Source of the DNA: Sphingomonas sp. CCH10-B3
GTDB lineage: Bacteria; Pseudomonadota; Alphaproteobacteria; Sphingomonadales; Sphingomonadaceae
DNA: 64,000 nt
Assembly (NCBI RefSeq): GCF_001556185.1
Contig: NZ_LSIJ01000021.1
Location: 1-64,000 of the forward strand
Direction of reading: 5' to 3'
How positions within the stretch are numbered: position 1 is the first letter of the stretch; each line of letters starts with the position of its first letter. Both the position numbers and the translations under genes were made by a program. Below, in pieces: positions 7,360-17,748 of this stretch. The notes under the pieces are model-generated. The model had not been told where the DNA came from and did no database searches. It worked only from the letters and a program-made list of their open reading frames with translations.

Positions 7360-10300
7360 ATGCAACAAGCGTCGACTTCTGCGATTGTTGCGGTGCCACA
7401 GATCAACCCCATCGTCGACCGCCGTGACTGGGAACGGATGCGTGCCGACGTTCTGTCCGACCCCGGCGCCTTCCACGGCGCCATCGCCGCGCAAGCAATA
7501 CACTGGTTCATTGCCGACGTCGGCGACGCCGGCGCCTGGCTGGCGAAGGGCAGCGACGGGCAATGGACTGGCTGGGACGCGCAGAGCGGCGCGCCGATCG
7601 CCCCCGATCTGCCGCCAGACTTCGCCCCTTGGACAACTGCATTCGACGGGTCGGCACCGCCGCACTGGCGCTGGTTCGTGGGCGGGCGGACCAATGCCTG
7701 TTTCAGCGAAGTCGACCGCCATGTGCTGACCGGGCACGGCGACGAGACCGCCTTGATCTTTGAGGGCGACCGTTGGGACATGTCCGCCAATGGCGGCAAC
7801 GGCGCGCCAGTCGATTGCTTTTCGGTCTCGCGCAAGCAGTTGCTGCTGGAGACGGCAAAATGCGCGCTGGCCCTGCAGGCGCTCGGGCTGAAGGCAGGCG
7901 ACCGCATCGCGCTCAACATGCCGAGCATCGTTCCGCAAATCTATTGGACGGAGGCCGCCAAGCGGCTCGGCATCGTTTACACGGCGGTGTTTGGCGGGTT
8001 CAGCGACAAGACGCTGTCGGACCGGATCTGCGACGCCGGTGCGCGAGTGATCGTCACGTCCGACGGCAGCTATCGCAACGCGCAGGTCGCCGCTTTCAAA
8101 AACGCTTACACCGATCCGGCGCTCGACAATTATGTGCCGGTCGCAACCGCGCTGTCGATTCTGGCAGACACCGATCTCGGCCTCCCGGAAGCCGACGCGG
8201 CCACGATTCTCGACACCGTCAGGCAGACGCTGGCGGGCGAAGTGTCGGTCGAGCGGTCGGACGTGATGCGCGGTGTCGGGCGGGCGCTAATCACGCTGGG
8301 CAGCGAAGGGCGGATCAGTTCGGCGGATGCCGCCCGCATCCGCATCGCCATAGCCTCCAGCCTAGTGACGCTGCCGCCGCGGGTCGAAACGGTGATTGTG
8401 GTGCGACACACCGCCCAGCCCGACATGATCTGGCGCGAGGAGCGCGACCGCTGGAGCCATGAACTCACCGATGCTGCGCTCGAGACGCTGTTAGCCGGCG
8501 CGCGCGATGCCGGTTTTGCGGTGACTTCGCAGGCGGAATTGCTGGCGCTGCCCGACCATGATTTCGTGCGCGCGATCTGGGCCTCGTCAAGGCCGCTGCC
8601 GGTCGATGCCGAATTCCCGATGTTCTTCATCTACACCTCCGGATCGACGGGCAAGCCGAAGGGCATCGTCCACGTCCATGGCTATGCCGCCGGGGTCGCG
8701 CACACGATGAAAGTGGCGTTTGATGCCCGGCCCGGGGATACCTTGTTCGTGGTCGCCGATCCGGGCTGGATTACCGGGCAAAGCTATCTGATCTGCGCGC
8801 CGCTGATGAGCCGGGTGACGAGCCTGGTGTCGGAAGGATCGCCAGTCTTTCCCCATGCGGGGCGCTTCGCGTCGATGATCGAACGGCACCGCGTAACGAT
8901 CTTCAAGGCCGGGGTGACGTTCCTGAAATCGGTGATGTCCGACCCGTCGAACCTCGCCGACCTGCAGCGCTATGACATGGGGCAGTTGCGCGTTGCGACC
9001 TTCTGCGCCGAGCCGACATCGCCGTCGGTGCAGGCATTCGGCATGCAGCATGTCACGCCGCAATATATCAACAGCTATTGGGCGACCGAGCATGGCGGTA
9101 TTGCCTGGACGCATTTCTATGGCAACCGGGATTTCCCGCTGAAGCCCGATGCGCATGCCTTTCCCCTGCCCTGGATTGTCGGCGATGTCTGGGTGGAGGA
9201 TGCGGACGGGTCGGGGAACGCCACGCCGTTTGCGCGTGCCGCTGGCGATGGCGTGCCCTGGCGGCGCGCCGAAACCGGCGAGAAGGGCGAGATCGTCATT
9301 GCCGCCCCCTACCCTTATCTCGCGCGCACCATCTGGGGCGATGTCGGCAATTTTCAGGTCGAAAATGGCAGCGTAAGCGCTGGTTGGCGCGGCGATGTCA
9401 GCCGCTGGATCGATGGTTACTGGAAACGCTGGCAGGGCGTCTGGGCTTATACGCAGGGCGACTTCGCCATCGCCCACGACGATGGTTCCTTCTCGCTCCA
9501 CGGCCGCAGCGACGATGTGATCAACGTTTCGGGCCACCGCATGGGGACCGAGGAAATCGAAGGCGCGGTGCTGCGCGACAAGGCGCTCGACCCCGATTCC
9601 CCTGTCGGCAATGTCCTTGTCGTCGGCGCGCCGCACCGCGAGAAAGGGCTGACGCCGCTGGCCTTTGTGGTGCCGGTCGCGGGGCGCAAGCTAACGATCG
9701 ACGACAAGCGCCGCCTGTTCGAACTGGTGCGCAGCGAAAAGGGCGCGGTGGCGGTTCCCGCCGATTTCATCGCGGTGTCGCAGTTCCCCGAAACCCGCAG
9801 CGGCAAGTACATGCGCCGGATGGTCCGGGCGCTGGTCGAGGGTGGCGATATCGGCGACGTGACCACGCTGCGCAATCCCGAGGCGCTGACCGAAATCAAG
9901 GCCGCAATCGACGATTGGCAGCGCAAGCAGCGAATGAGCGAGGAGCAGTCGCTGTTCGAACGCAACCGCTATTTCCTCGTCCAGTATAATAATGTCGCGC
10001 CGGGCAAACGCGTGGCGACCGTGACGGTCACCAACCCGCCGGTCAATGCGCTCAACGAACGCGCGATCGACGAACTGGTGGTCGTTGTCGACCAGCTCGC
10101 GCGCAAGGACGATGTCGTCGCGGTGGTTTTTACCGGTCAGGGCACGGCGTCGTTCGTGGCGGGCGCCGACATCCGCCAGATGCTGGAGGAAATCCACACG
10201 CTCGACGAGGCGATGGTGCTCCCCAACAACGCCCAGCTCGCGTTCCGCAAGATCGAGACGATGGGCAAGCCGTGCATCGCCGCGGTTCAGGGCGTGGCAC

Positions 10301-12834
10301 TGGGCGGCGGCATGGAATTTGCGCTCGCCTGCCATTACCGCATCGCCGAGCCGACCGCGCGCTTTGGTCAGCCCGAAATCCGCCTGCGGCTGCTGCCCGG
10401 CTATGGCGGGACGCAGCGGCTGCCACGGCTGCTCGCGGACCGGCATGGCGCGGACGGCGTGCGCGACGCGCTCGACCTGATCCTCGGCGGGCGCAGCATC
10501 GACGCCGCGGCCGCTGAAGTGATCGGGCTGGTCGAGGCAGTGGTCGACGGCGCCGAGGATGCCCTGAGCGCGGCCCATGCCGCTGTCCGGGCGTTTGTGA
10601 AGGATGGTCCCGCCAGTCCTCTGGGGGCGGCTTATGCAGCGCGACAGGCCGCGACCAAAGAATGGGAAGCGGCATCGTCAGTCGATCTCGACGCGGTGCT
10701 CAACGATGACTTTCTGCAGCGAATCCGTCGCCAGCTTGACTGGGCCGGACGCGGCCGGGCGGCGGCACGCGCGCTCGAAGCGGTGCGGACCGGGCTCGAA
10801 CAGGGGATGAGCGCAGGGCTCGCGCGCGAGGCAGCATTGTTCGCCGAAGCGATCATCGACCCGGACGGGGGCAAGACCGGCATCCGCCAGTTCATGGACA
10901 AGGTCAGCCCGCCCCTCCCCGTCCGCCGCGACGGCGTCTGGCTCGACGACGAGCATGAACCACGCGGCAAGGCGCTGATCGAAGCTGGTGATCTGCTCCC
11001 CGTCGGCGCACCCTTCTATCCGGGCGTCACGCCGATCCCGCCCTGGCAATATGCGTTCGGCATTGCCCGCGATGCCGAAACCGGCGCGCCGCGCTTCGGC
11101 CCGCCCGCCAGCCATGAGCGCGAGCTGATCGTCAAGGTGCCCGAGCCTGCACCGAACGAAGCCTTGCTCTACATGCTGACCAGCGAGGTCAACTTCAACG
11201 ACATCTGGGCGCTGACCGGCATTCCTGTGTCACCGTTCGATGCCCATGAGGAAGATGTCCAGATCACCGGATCGGGCGGCATTGCGCTGGTCGCCGCGCT
11301 CGGCAGCGAGACGCGCGCCGAGGGCCGGGTGAAAGTCGGCGATCTCGTTACAGTCTATTCAGGCACCAACGATCTGCTGAGCCCGGCAGTCGGCAATGAT
11401 CCGATGTACGCCGATTTTGCGATCCAGGGCTATGAAACCGAAACCGGCAGCCATGCGCAGTTTCTGGCGGTGCAGGCGCCGCAGATGCACGCCATTCCCC
11501 CCGACCTGACACTCGAGCAGGCCGGCAGCTATGTGCTCAACCTCGGGACGATTTCGCGCTGCCTGTTCACGACATTGCAGATCGCGCCGGGGCGGACTTT
11601 GTTCGTGGAAGGGGCAGCGACCGGCACCGGGCTCGATGCTTTGCGCAGCTCGGTACGGACCGGTCTTCAGGTCACGGGTCTGGTCTCGTCGCCCGAGCGC
11701 GCAGCCTTCATCACGGGTCAGCAAGGCGCGGTCGGTACAATCGACCGCAAGGATCCGCGCTTCGCCGATCTGTTCACGACGGTACCCGAGGACGCCGAAG
11801 CAGCGCGGGCGTGGGAAGCGGCGGGTGCAGCGTTGATTGCCGAATATCAGGCGCTGAACGGTGGCAAGCTCGCAGATTATGTCGTCAGCCATGCCGGCGA
11901 AACCGCGTTTCCGCGCAGTTTCCAATTGCTGGCCGAAGGCGGGGCGCTGGCCTTTTATGGCGCGTCATCGGGCTATCACTTCAGCTTCATGGGCAAGCCG
12001 GGCAGCGCGCCGCCCGAGGAAATGCTGCGCCGTGCCGCTGTGCGCGGCGGCGAGGCGGTGCTCCTCTATTATGGTCCGCGATCGGCGGAACTGCTCGACG
12101 AAACCGGCCTTGAAATGATCGAGGCCGCACGGCGCTTCAACGCGCGCACTGTGGTTGCGACCACAACCGACGGTCAGCGCGAATTCCTGCAGTCGCTGGG
12201 GCTGGAGGATGCGATCGAGGGCATCGTCAGCCTTGAGGCGATCCGTCGGCGCGAGGGGGCCAATTTCCTCTGGCCCGACACGATGCCGCGCCTGCCCGAT
12301 GCCAAGGCCGACATCGAAGTCTTCAAGGCCGCCGTGCGCGACTATCAGGACCGGGTGATGAAGCCGTTCGGGTCTGCCGTGGGCAAAATCCTGCGGTCGC
12401 CCGACAATCCGCGCGGCAGCCCGGATGTCGTCATCGAACGCGCCGGGCAGGACACGCTAGGCGTCTCGACATCGTTGGTGAAGCCTTTCACTGGCCGCGT
12501 GATCTTTGCCGAAGATCTCGCCGGCCAGCGCTTCACCTTTTATGCGCCGCAAGTGTGGACGCGGCAACGCAAGATCCTGATGCCGACCGCGTCGATCCTC
12601 GGCACGCATCTGTGCAACGCTTTCGAAGTCGCGCGCATGAACGACATGATCGCGGCCGGTCTGCTCGAAGTCACCGAGCCGCAAGTGGTCCCCTGGCATG
12701 GCCTGCCGGAAGCGCATCAGGCGATGTGGGAAAATCGCCATTCGGGCGCGACCTATGTCGTCAACCATGCGCTGCCCGAGCTGGGATTGCGCAGCCGCGA
12801 TGCCTTGCTCGAGGCCTGGGCAGCGGCCAGTTGA
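7360..12834 (+). CDS. pcs: Trifunctional propionyl-CoA synthase
   Basis: An 1824-aa fusion converting 3-hydroxypropionate to propionyl-CoA with ATP, CoA and NADPH, as in the 3-hydroxypropionate bicycle; the Chloroflexus and Erythrobacter enzymes have almost the same length. Residues up to about 860 are an acyl-CoA synthetase: phosphate loop YTSGSTGKPKG at 425-435 and the A10 lysine in RSGK at 816. Residues about 870-1200 are an enoyl-CoA hydratase with both crotonase glutamates, E986 (GGGMEFA) and E1006 (FGQPEI), at the canonical 20-residue spacing. The remainder is a medium-chain reductase of the crotonyl-CoA reductase type (SEVNFNDIWALTG, nucleotide loop GAATGTGLDA from 1418). AAGGGG lies 11 nt before the ATG. 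It is followed by mcr after 159 bp. No truncation or missing catalytic residue was seen. Confidence 0.95.
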   Translation: MQQASTSAIVAVPQINPIVDRRDWERMRADVLSDPGAFHGAIAAQAIHWFIADVGDAGAWLAKGSDGQWTGWDAQSGAPIAPDLPPDFAPWTTAFDGSAPPHWRWFVGGRTNACFSEVDRHVLTGHGDETALIFEGDRWDMSANGGNGAPVDCFSVSRKQLLLETAKCALALQALGLKAGDRIALNMPSIVPQIYWTEAAKRLGIVYTAVFGGFSDKTLSDRICDAGARVIVTSDGSYRNAQVAAFKNAYTDPALDNYVPVATALSILADTDLGLPEADAATILDTVRQTLAGEVSVERSDVMRGVGRALITLGSEGRISSADAARIRIAIASSLVTLPPRVETVIVVRHTAQPDMIWREERDRWSHELTDAALETLLAGARDAGFAVTSQAELLALPDHDFVRAIWASSRPLPVDAEFPMFFIYTSGSTGKPKGIVHVHGYAAGVAHTMKVAFDARPGDTLFVVADPGWITGQSYLICAPLMSRVTSLVSEGSPVFPHAGRFASMIERHRVTIFKAGVTFLKSVMSDPSNLADLQRYDMGQLRVATFCAEPTSPSVQAFGMQHVTPQYINSYWATEHGGIAWTHFYGNRDFPLKPDAHAFPLPWIVGDVWVEDADGSGNATPFARAAGDGVPWRRAETGEKGEIVIAAPYPYLARTIWGDVGNFQVENGSVSAGWRGDVSRWIDGYWKRWQGVWAYTQGDFAIAHDDGSFSLHGRSDDVINVSGHRMGTEEIEGAVLRDKALDPDSPVGNVLVVGAPHREKGLTPLAFVVPVAGRKLTIDDKRRLFELVRSEKGAVAVPADFIAVSQFPETRSGKYMRRMVRALVEGGDIGDVTTLRNPEALTEIKAAIDDWQRKQRMSEEQSLFERNRYFLVQYNNVAPGKRVATVTVTNPPVNALNERAIDELVVVVDQLARKDDVVAVVFTGQGTASFVAGADIRQMLEEIHTLDEAMVLPNNAQLAFRKIETMGKPCIAAVQGVALGGGMEFALACHYRIAEPTARFGQPEIRLRLLPGYGGTQRLPRLLADRHGADGVRDALDLILGGRSIDAAAAEVIGLVEAVVDGAEDALSAAHAAVRAFVKDGPASPLGAAYAARQAATKEWEAASSVDLDAVLNDDFLQRIRRQLDWAGRGRAAARALEAVRTGLEQGMSAGLAREAALFAEAIIDPDGGKTGIRQFMDKVSPPLPVRRDGVWLDDEHEPRGKALIEAGDLLPVGAPFYPGVTPIPPWQYAFGIARDAETGAPRFGPPASHERELIVKVPEPAPNEALLYMLTSEVNFNDIWALTGIPVSPFDAHEEDVQITGSGGIALVAALGSETRAEGRVKVGDLVTVYSGTNDLLSPAVGNDPMYADFAIQGYETETGSHAQFLAVQAPQMHAIPPDLTLEQAGSYVLNLGTISRCLFTTLQIAPGRTLFVEGAATGTGLDALRSSVRTGLQVTGLVSSPERAAFITGQQGAVGTIDRKDPRFADLFTTVPEDAEAARAWEAAGAALIAEYQALNGGKLADYVVSHAGETAFPRSFQLLAEGGALAFYGASSGYHFSFMGKPGSAPPEEMLRRAAVRGGEAVLLYYGPRSAELLDETGLEMIEAARRFNARTVVATTTDGQREFLQSLGLEDAIEGIVSLEAIRRREGANFLWPDTMPRLPDAKADIEVFKAAVRDYQDRVMKPFGSAVGKILRSPDNPRGSPDVVIERAGQDTLGVSTSLVKPFTGRVIFAEDLAGQRFTFYAPQVWTRQRKILMPTASILGTHLCNAFEVARMNDMIAAGLLEVTEPQVVPWHGLPEAHQAMWENRHSGATYVVNHALPELGLRSRDALLEAWAAAS

Positions 12835-12993
12835 GCGGCTGGCCCGCCGAAACGAAGGGGAATCAAGGCGGTCCGCCCGATCGCCGTTGCGCTTTTGCGC
12901 GCGGGTGCGATATGCTCGGCTTCGCCCTCCCCAGGCATTGCAATCATCGTTTGCGGACTGCGTCGATCCGCTAACCGTTACCTGGAGAGAGTC

Positions 12994-15900
12994 ATGGCCA
13001 AAGCAACGACCGCCCCCGACCGCTCGCTCGCCAGCAGCGGCAGGCTTGCAGGCAAGATCGCCGTGGTGACGGGGGCAGCGGGCAATCTCGGCGGCCATAT
13101 CGTGCGCCATTATCTGGCCGAAGGCGCGACTGTCGTGATGACCGGGCGCACCCCTGCCCGCACCGACGCCGCCGCGGACGCCATTCGCGCCGAAACGGGC
13201 GTCGATGCATCGCGACTGGCGACTGTGGCGCTCGACGGCGGCGATCCCGAGTCAGTGCGCGCAGCCATCGCCGACATCGTCAAACGCTTCGGTCGGATCG
13301 ATATTCTGGTCAACAATGCCGGCTCGGCAGGCCCGAAACAGCCGATCGAGCAATTGCCGCTCGATGCCGCCGAACTCGCGGCGCTGCAAAAGGCGGGATC
13401 GACCGATAATGAAACCGTCGGCAACGCGATCCGCAACATTTTCGGTGTTGCCTGGAACGTGTCGCGCGCGGCGGCGACGGCGATGACGGAAGGCGGTTCG
13501 ATCATCAACGTGTCGACGATCTTCTCGCGCACGCCCTATTACGCGCGCGCCGCTTATGTCGTGCCGAAGGCGGCGATGAACGCCTTTTCGCGCGAACTGT
13601 CGCTGGAACTCGGCCCGCGCGGCATCCGCGTCAACCTGGTCTTCCCCGGCCCGATCGAAAGCGAACGCATCCGCAGTGTCTTTGCAACGATGGACAAGAT
13701 GCGCGGCGACGATGCCGGCACCACTGCCAACCAGTTCTTCGACATGATGTCGCTGGAACGATCGACCGGCGGCAATGCCAAGGCCAAGACCTTTCCAACC
13801 CCGACCGACATTGCCACGACGTGCGTCTTTCTGGGTAGCGACGAATCCGCCGCCTATAACGGCCATGATTTCGAGGTGACGCACGGGATGACCGTGCGCA
13901 AGGAAGAGCGCGCGACCTATCTCTCGCGCCCGACCATGCGATCGATGGACGGCGCGGGTCTGGCGGTGCTGATTGCTGCCGGCGACGGCTGGGAACAGGC
14001 GCTGGAAATGGCCAATATCCAGATTGCTTGCGGCGCCCGGGTGCTGCTGGGGCTGACGCGGCAGGCCGACGTCGCAATTGCGCAGGCGCGCGCCAAGGCC
14101 GAAGGCGCCGACGACCGGCTGACCATCATCCGGTTCAACCGCACCGAACCCGCCGCGATGGAAGCGGCGCTCGAATCCTACACCACCGAAAACGCACCGA
14201 TCACCGGCGCGATGTTCATGCCGGTGCTGGGGCCGGGCGAGCTTGTCGGCGACTTGGTCGATGCGACCGACGAAGATGTCGAGCGCTTCATGGATGTCGA
14301 GCTCGCTGGCAGCATCGCGCTGGCGCGGACGCTCAGCCGTTATTGGAAGCGGCACGACAGCCTGTTGCAGGAACCGCGCTTCGTGTTCCTGACCAACCCG
14401 AGCGACGGCAAGGGCGACGTCTATGCACAGATGCTGCGCGCGGCGACCGAACAGCTGATCCGCATCTGGCGCGACGAATCCGAGATCGACGTTGGCCATG
14501 GTCGCCGGCGGCAGGCGGAATGGGGGAACCAGATCGTCCGGTTCGGCAATATCGAAGGTGAGAACACGCGTTTCACCGCCGGGCACGCGGCGCGGATCCT
14601 GCTGAAGGAAAGCAAGATCCGCGAAATCACGCTCTACGTGCCCACCAGCATCGGCGACGCGACCGGCTCGCGCAAGGCGATGCCGGGGTTCAGCGAGAAC
14701 ATCACCGGGCTGCATCTCGGCAAGGTGGCGCTGATCACCGGCGGCTCGGCGGGCATCGGCGGCCAGGTCGCGCGGCTGCTCGCGCTGGCGGGCGCCAAGG
14801 TGATGATGGTCGCCCGGCGCGAAAGCGAACTGGCGGTCGCGCGCGCGCGGATCGTGTCCGAGCTGGAGGACATCGGCTTTGCCGGGGTCGAGCGCCGCGT
14901 GCAGACGCTGGCCAATGTCGATGTCAGCAATTTCGACTCGCTCAAAGGTGCCGTCGATGCGACGCTGAAGGCATTCGGGCGGATCGATTACCTGATCAAC
15001 AACGCGGGTGTCGCGGGCGCCGAGGACATGGTCGTCGACATGGGCGTTGACGCCTGGAACTACACGCTCGACGCCAATCTGGTGTCCAATTACTTCCTGA
15101 TGCACCACGTCGTCCCGCTGATGAAGGCGCAAGGGTCGGGCTATGTGCTCAACGTCTCGTCCTATTTCGGCGGCGAGAAATATCTCGCGGTCGCCTATCC
15201 CAATCGCGCCGATTACGCTGTGTCGAAATCGGGCCAGCGCGCGATGGTGGAAGCGATGTCGCGCTATCTGGGGCCGGAAGTGCAGTTCAATGCGATTGCG
15301 CCCGGTCCGGTCGATGGTGACCGCTTGGCGGGGACCGGCGGCAAGCCCGGACTGTTCGAACGGCGCGGCAAGCTGATCCTTGAAAACAAGCGGCTGAACG
15401 CTGTTCATGCCGCATCGGTGAAGGCGCTGCGGCGCGGCGTGCGGGTCGAGGCGCTGCTGACGCGGCTCGCGCGTAACGACACGGTTCGCATGTCGCACGA
15501 CACCAATAATCCGCGCGAGATCCGTGATCTGGCATTAGCCTGCGCGCGCGAAGGCGATGGCGTGTGCACCTGGGACCAGTATCTGCTGACCCCGGCCATC
15601 GCCGCGGCGCTTGTTTCGCGCTTGCGCCAGGGTGGCTATTTCCTCGACGCGCCCGGCTGGGCTGACCGGCCCGATACGCCAGAGGCGAACAGCAGCTGGC
15701 TGCTTCGCACACCGCCCGAAAATGTCCCCTTCCTGCCCGCTGACAAGATCGCGGTCGAAGCCAAGAAGGTCGGCAGCGGCGTGCTGTCGAAGCTTCACCT
15801 CGGCAAGATGCCGACCGAAACGGACGTGGCGCAGGCGACGGTCTTCTTCCTCGCCGACCGCGCGGTCAGCGGTGAGACCTTCATGCCGTCGGGCGGCCTG

Positions 15901-16683
15901 TCGGTCGAACGCTCGACCACCGAGCGCGAGCTGTTCGGCAGCCCCAAACAGGAGCGGCTCGATCAGATGCGCGGCAAGACGGTATGGATCGTCGGCGAGC
16001 ATCTGGTCGATTACATCGCCGAGACCGCGCGCAGCTTCATCAACGAATGCCAGGTCGCACGCGTGGTGCTGATCACCCGGACCGAAGCCGGGTTCGACGC
16101 GCTGAAGGCGGCGCTCGACGATGTGCCCGCCACCGCGCTACAGTCAATCGTCTGCGGCGAGACAATCGAGGCAGCGATGGACGCAGCAATGACGCAATGG
16201 GGTCGACCGACCACCTTGCTCTCGACTCCGTTCGAGGCGCTGCCCCAAAAGCTGTTCGCGACCGACGATCCGCTGACCCCGGAGGCATTCCGCGCCGTGG
16301 TGGCGAACAATCTGACCAACCACTTCCGCGTGGCGCGCAAGGCATCGCTTTATGATGATTGCCAGCTCGTGCTCGCGTCGCCCGACGTCGCGATGGGCGA
16401 TACCAGCCCGGCATTTGCGCTCGCCAATTTCATCAAGACGACGCTGCATGCCTTCACGGCGACGCTGGCGGTCGAGAATGAGCGGCTGGTGCACGATGTG
16501 CCCGTCAACCAGGTCAATCTGACCCGGCGCGTGCAATCCGAAGAGCCGCGCAATCTCGACGAGCATCTCGAAGAAGTGAAGCGCTTCGCGCGCGCGGTGC
16601 TGCTCCTGGGCGCTCCCCTCCCCGATGCCGAGGATTCGCGGTACCGCGCGCGGATCTATCGCGGCATGTCGATGACCGTGTGA
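12994..16683 (+). CDS. mcr: Bifunctional malonyl-CoA reductase (malonyl-CoA to 3-hydroxypropionate)
   Basis: A 1229-aa protein of two short-chain dehydrogenase/reductase halves, matching the length and layout of Chloroflexus malonyl-CoA reductase (about 1220 aa). The N-terminal half has the Rossmann loop TGAAGNLGG and a Y188-x3-K192 pair (AAYVVPK); in the known enzyme this half reduces malonate semialdehyde to 3-hydroxypropionate. The second half starts near residue 576 with TGGSAGIGG and has Y741-x3-K745 (ADYAVSK); in the known enzyme it reduces malonyl-CoA to the semialdehyde. GGAGAG five bases before the ATG at 12994 selects this start over an in-frame upstream codon at 12895. Its stop overlaps the accA start (TGATG). 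Its product is the substrate of the preceding pcs gene. Confidence 0.95.
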   Translation: MAKATTAPDRSLASSGRLAGKIAVVTGAAGNLGGHIVRHYLAEGATVVMTGRTPARTDAAADAIRAETGVDASRLATVALDGGDPESVRAAIADIVKRFGRIDILVNNAGSAGPKQPIEQLPLDAAELAALQKAGSTDNETVGNAIRNIFGVAWNVSRAAATAMTEGGSIINVSTIFSRTPYYARAAYVVPKAAMNAFSRELSLELGPRGIRVNLVFPGPIESERIRSVFATMDKMRGDDAGTTANQFFDMMSLERSTGGNAKAKTFPTPTDIATTCVFLGSDESAAYNGHDFEVTHGMTVRKEERATYLSRPTMRSMDGAGLAVLIAAGDGWEQALEMANIQIACGARVLLGLTRQADVAIAQARAKAEGADDRLTIIRFNRTEPAAMEAALESYTTENAPITGAMFMPVLGPGELVGDLVDATDEDVERFMDVELAGSIALARTLSRYWKRHDSLLQEPRFVFLTNPSDGKGDVYAQMLRAATEQLIRIWRDESEIDVGHGRRRQAEWGNQIVRFGNIEGENTRFTAGHAARILLKESKIREITLYVPTSIGDATGSRKAMPGFSENITGLHLGKVALITGGSAGIGGQVARLLALAGAKVMMVARRESELAVARARIVSELEDIGFAGVERRVQTLANVDVSNFDSLKGAVDATLKAFGRIDYLINNAGVAGAEDMVVDMGVDAWNYTLDANLVSNYFLMHHVVPLMKAQGSGYVLNVSSYFGGEKYLAVAYPNRADYAVSKSGQRAMVEAMSRYLGPEVQFNAIAPGPVDGDRLAGTGGKPGLFERRGKLILENKRLNAVHAASVKALRRGVRVEALLTRLARNDTVRMSHDTNNPREIRDLALACAREGDGVCTWDQYLLTPAIAAALVSRLRQGGYFLDAPGWADRPDTPEANSSWLLRTPPENVPFLPADKIAVEAKKVGSGVLSKLHLGKMPTETDVAQATVFFLADRAVSGETFMPSGGLSVERSTTERELFGSPKQERLDQMRGKTVWIVGEHLVDYIAETARSFINECQVARVVLITRTEAGFDALKAALDDVPATALQSIVCGETIEAAMDAAMTQWGRPTTLLSTPFEALPQKLFATDDPLTPEAFRAVVANNLTNHFRVARKASLYDDCQLVLASPDVAMGDTSPAFALANFIKTTLHAFTATLAVENERLVHDVPVNQVNLTRRVQSEEPRNLDEHLEEVKRFARAVLLLGAPLPDAEDSRYRARIYRGMSMTV

Positions 16684-17612
16684 TGCACTATCTGCCCTTC
16701 GAAAAGCCGATCGAAGCGCTGGCGTCGCGCGCCGCGGCGCTCCGTGCGGCGGGGGGGCATGAAGACGAGGTGGCAATGCTCGACGAGCGGGCGACGCGCC
16801 AACTCGTCGATCTTTATGCGCGGTTGACGCCGTGGCAGCGCACCCAGGTCGCCCGGCACCCCGACCGGCCGCACCTGCGGCACCTTACCGCCGGCCTGTT
16901 CGACGAATTTCTGCCGCTGGCCGGCGACCGCGCCTTTGGCGACGACCCTGCGATCATGGGTGGCTTTGCGCGGTTCGCGGGGCGGCGTGTGATGTTGATC
17001 GGCCATGCCAAGGGCGAGGACACCGCCTCGCGCCTGCACCACAACTTCGGCATGGCCCGGCCTGAGGGGTATCGCAAGGCGATCCGGCTGATGGACTTGG
17101 CCGACCGCTTCGGCCTGCCGGTCATCACGCTCGTCGACACCCCGGGCGCGTTTCCCGGAATCGATGCCGAGGCCCGTGGGCAAGCCGAGGCGATCGCGCG
17201 GACGACCGAGAAATGCCTGTCGCTCGGCGTACCGCTGATCGCTGTCATCGTCGGCGAAGGAGGCTCGGGCGGCGCAGTGGCGCTAGCCGCTGCCAACCGA
17301 GTCCTGATGCTCGAACACGCCGTTTATTCGGTGATCTCGCCAGAAGGCTGCGCATCGATCCTGTGGCGCGGCGCCGATCGCGCGCCCGATGCGGCCGAGG
17401 CAATGAAAGTCACAGCGGCGGACTTGCTGCGCCTGGGCGTCATCCACCGCATCGTTTACGAGCCGAAGGGCGGCGCCCACCGCGACCATGCCGAGGCGAT
17501 CAAGCGTCTGACGCTGGCACTCAACGCCGAACTGGACGCCTTGACGCGGCTGACGCCGGGGGAGCTTCGGGTTGAGCGGCGAAACTACTTCCTTCGGCTC
17601 GGCCGCAGTTAG
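16683..17612 (+). CDS. accA: Acetyl-CoA carboxylase carboxyltransferase subunit alpha
   Basis: A 309-aa carboxyltransferase alpha subunit, slightly shorter than the E. coli protein (319 aa). With AccD it transfers carboxyl from carboxybiotin to acetyl-CoA, giving malonyl-CoA. Recognisable signatures are [51 protein letters not shown] and [14 protein letters not shown]. The ATG at 16683 overlaps the mcr stop as TGATG, so translation is coupled; a GTG one codon earlier is also possible. No accB, accC or accD is nearby, so the partners must come from elsewhere in the genome. The placement directly after malonyl-CoA reductase suggests a copy dedicated to feeding that enzyme. Whether it is the only accA cannot be told here. 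Confidence 0.93.
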   Translation: MHYLPFEKPIEALASRAAALRAAGGHEDEVAMLDERATRQLVDLYARLTPWQRTQVARHPDRPHLRHLTAGLFDEFLPLAGDRAFGDDPAIMGGFARFAGRRVMLIGHAKGEDTASRLHHNFGMARPEGYRKAIRLMDLADRFGLPVITLVDTPGAFPGIDAEARGQAEAIARTTEKCLSLGVPLIAVIVGEGGSGGAVALAAANRVLMLEHAVYSVISPEGCASILWRGADRAPDAAEAMKVTAADLLRLGVIHRIVYEPKGGAHRDHAEAIKRLTLALNAELDALTRLTPGELRVERRNYFLRLGRS

Positions 17613-17748
17613 CGCCGATGGCGCCTGACCGAAGCGACGCTCGGCCCAGATTGGGGAACTTGCCTCCGGCCCGCTTCCATCGGCGACGCGGCGCTGTAAC
17701 GCTGCGGCGCTAGCGGCGGTGGTTGGGGGAATTCCAGTGGGGCAATCG

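Noticed and set aside
13252..15498. Long minus-strand open frame (748 codons) antisense to mcr
   Set aside because: It is the mirror of a strongly coded gene in GC-rich DNA; its translation is Arg/His/Gly-rich without family motifs.
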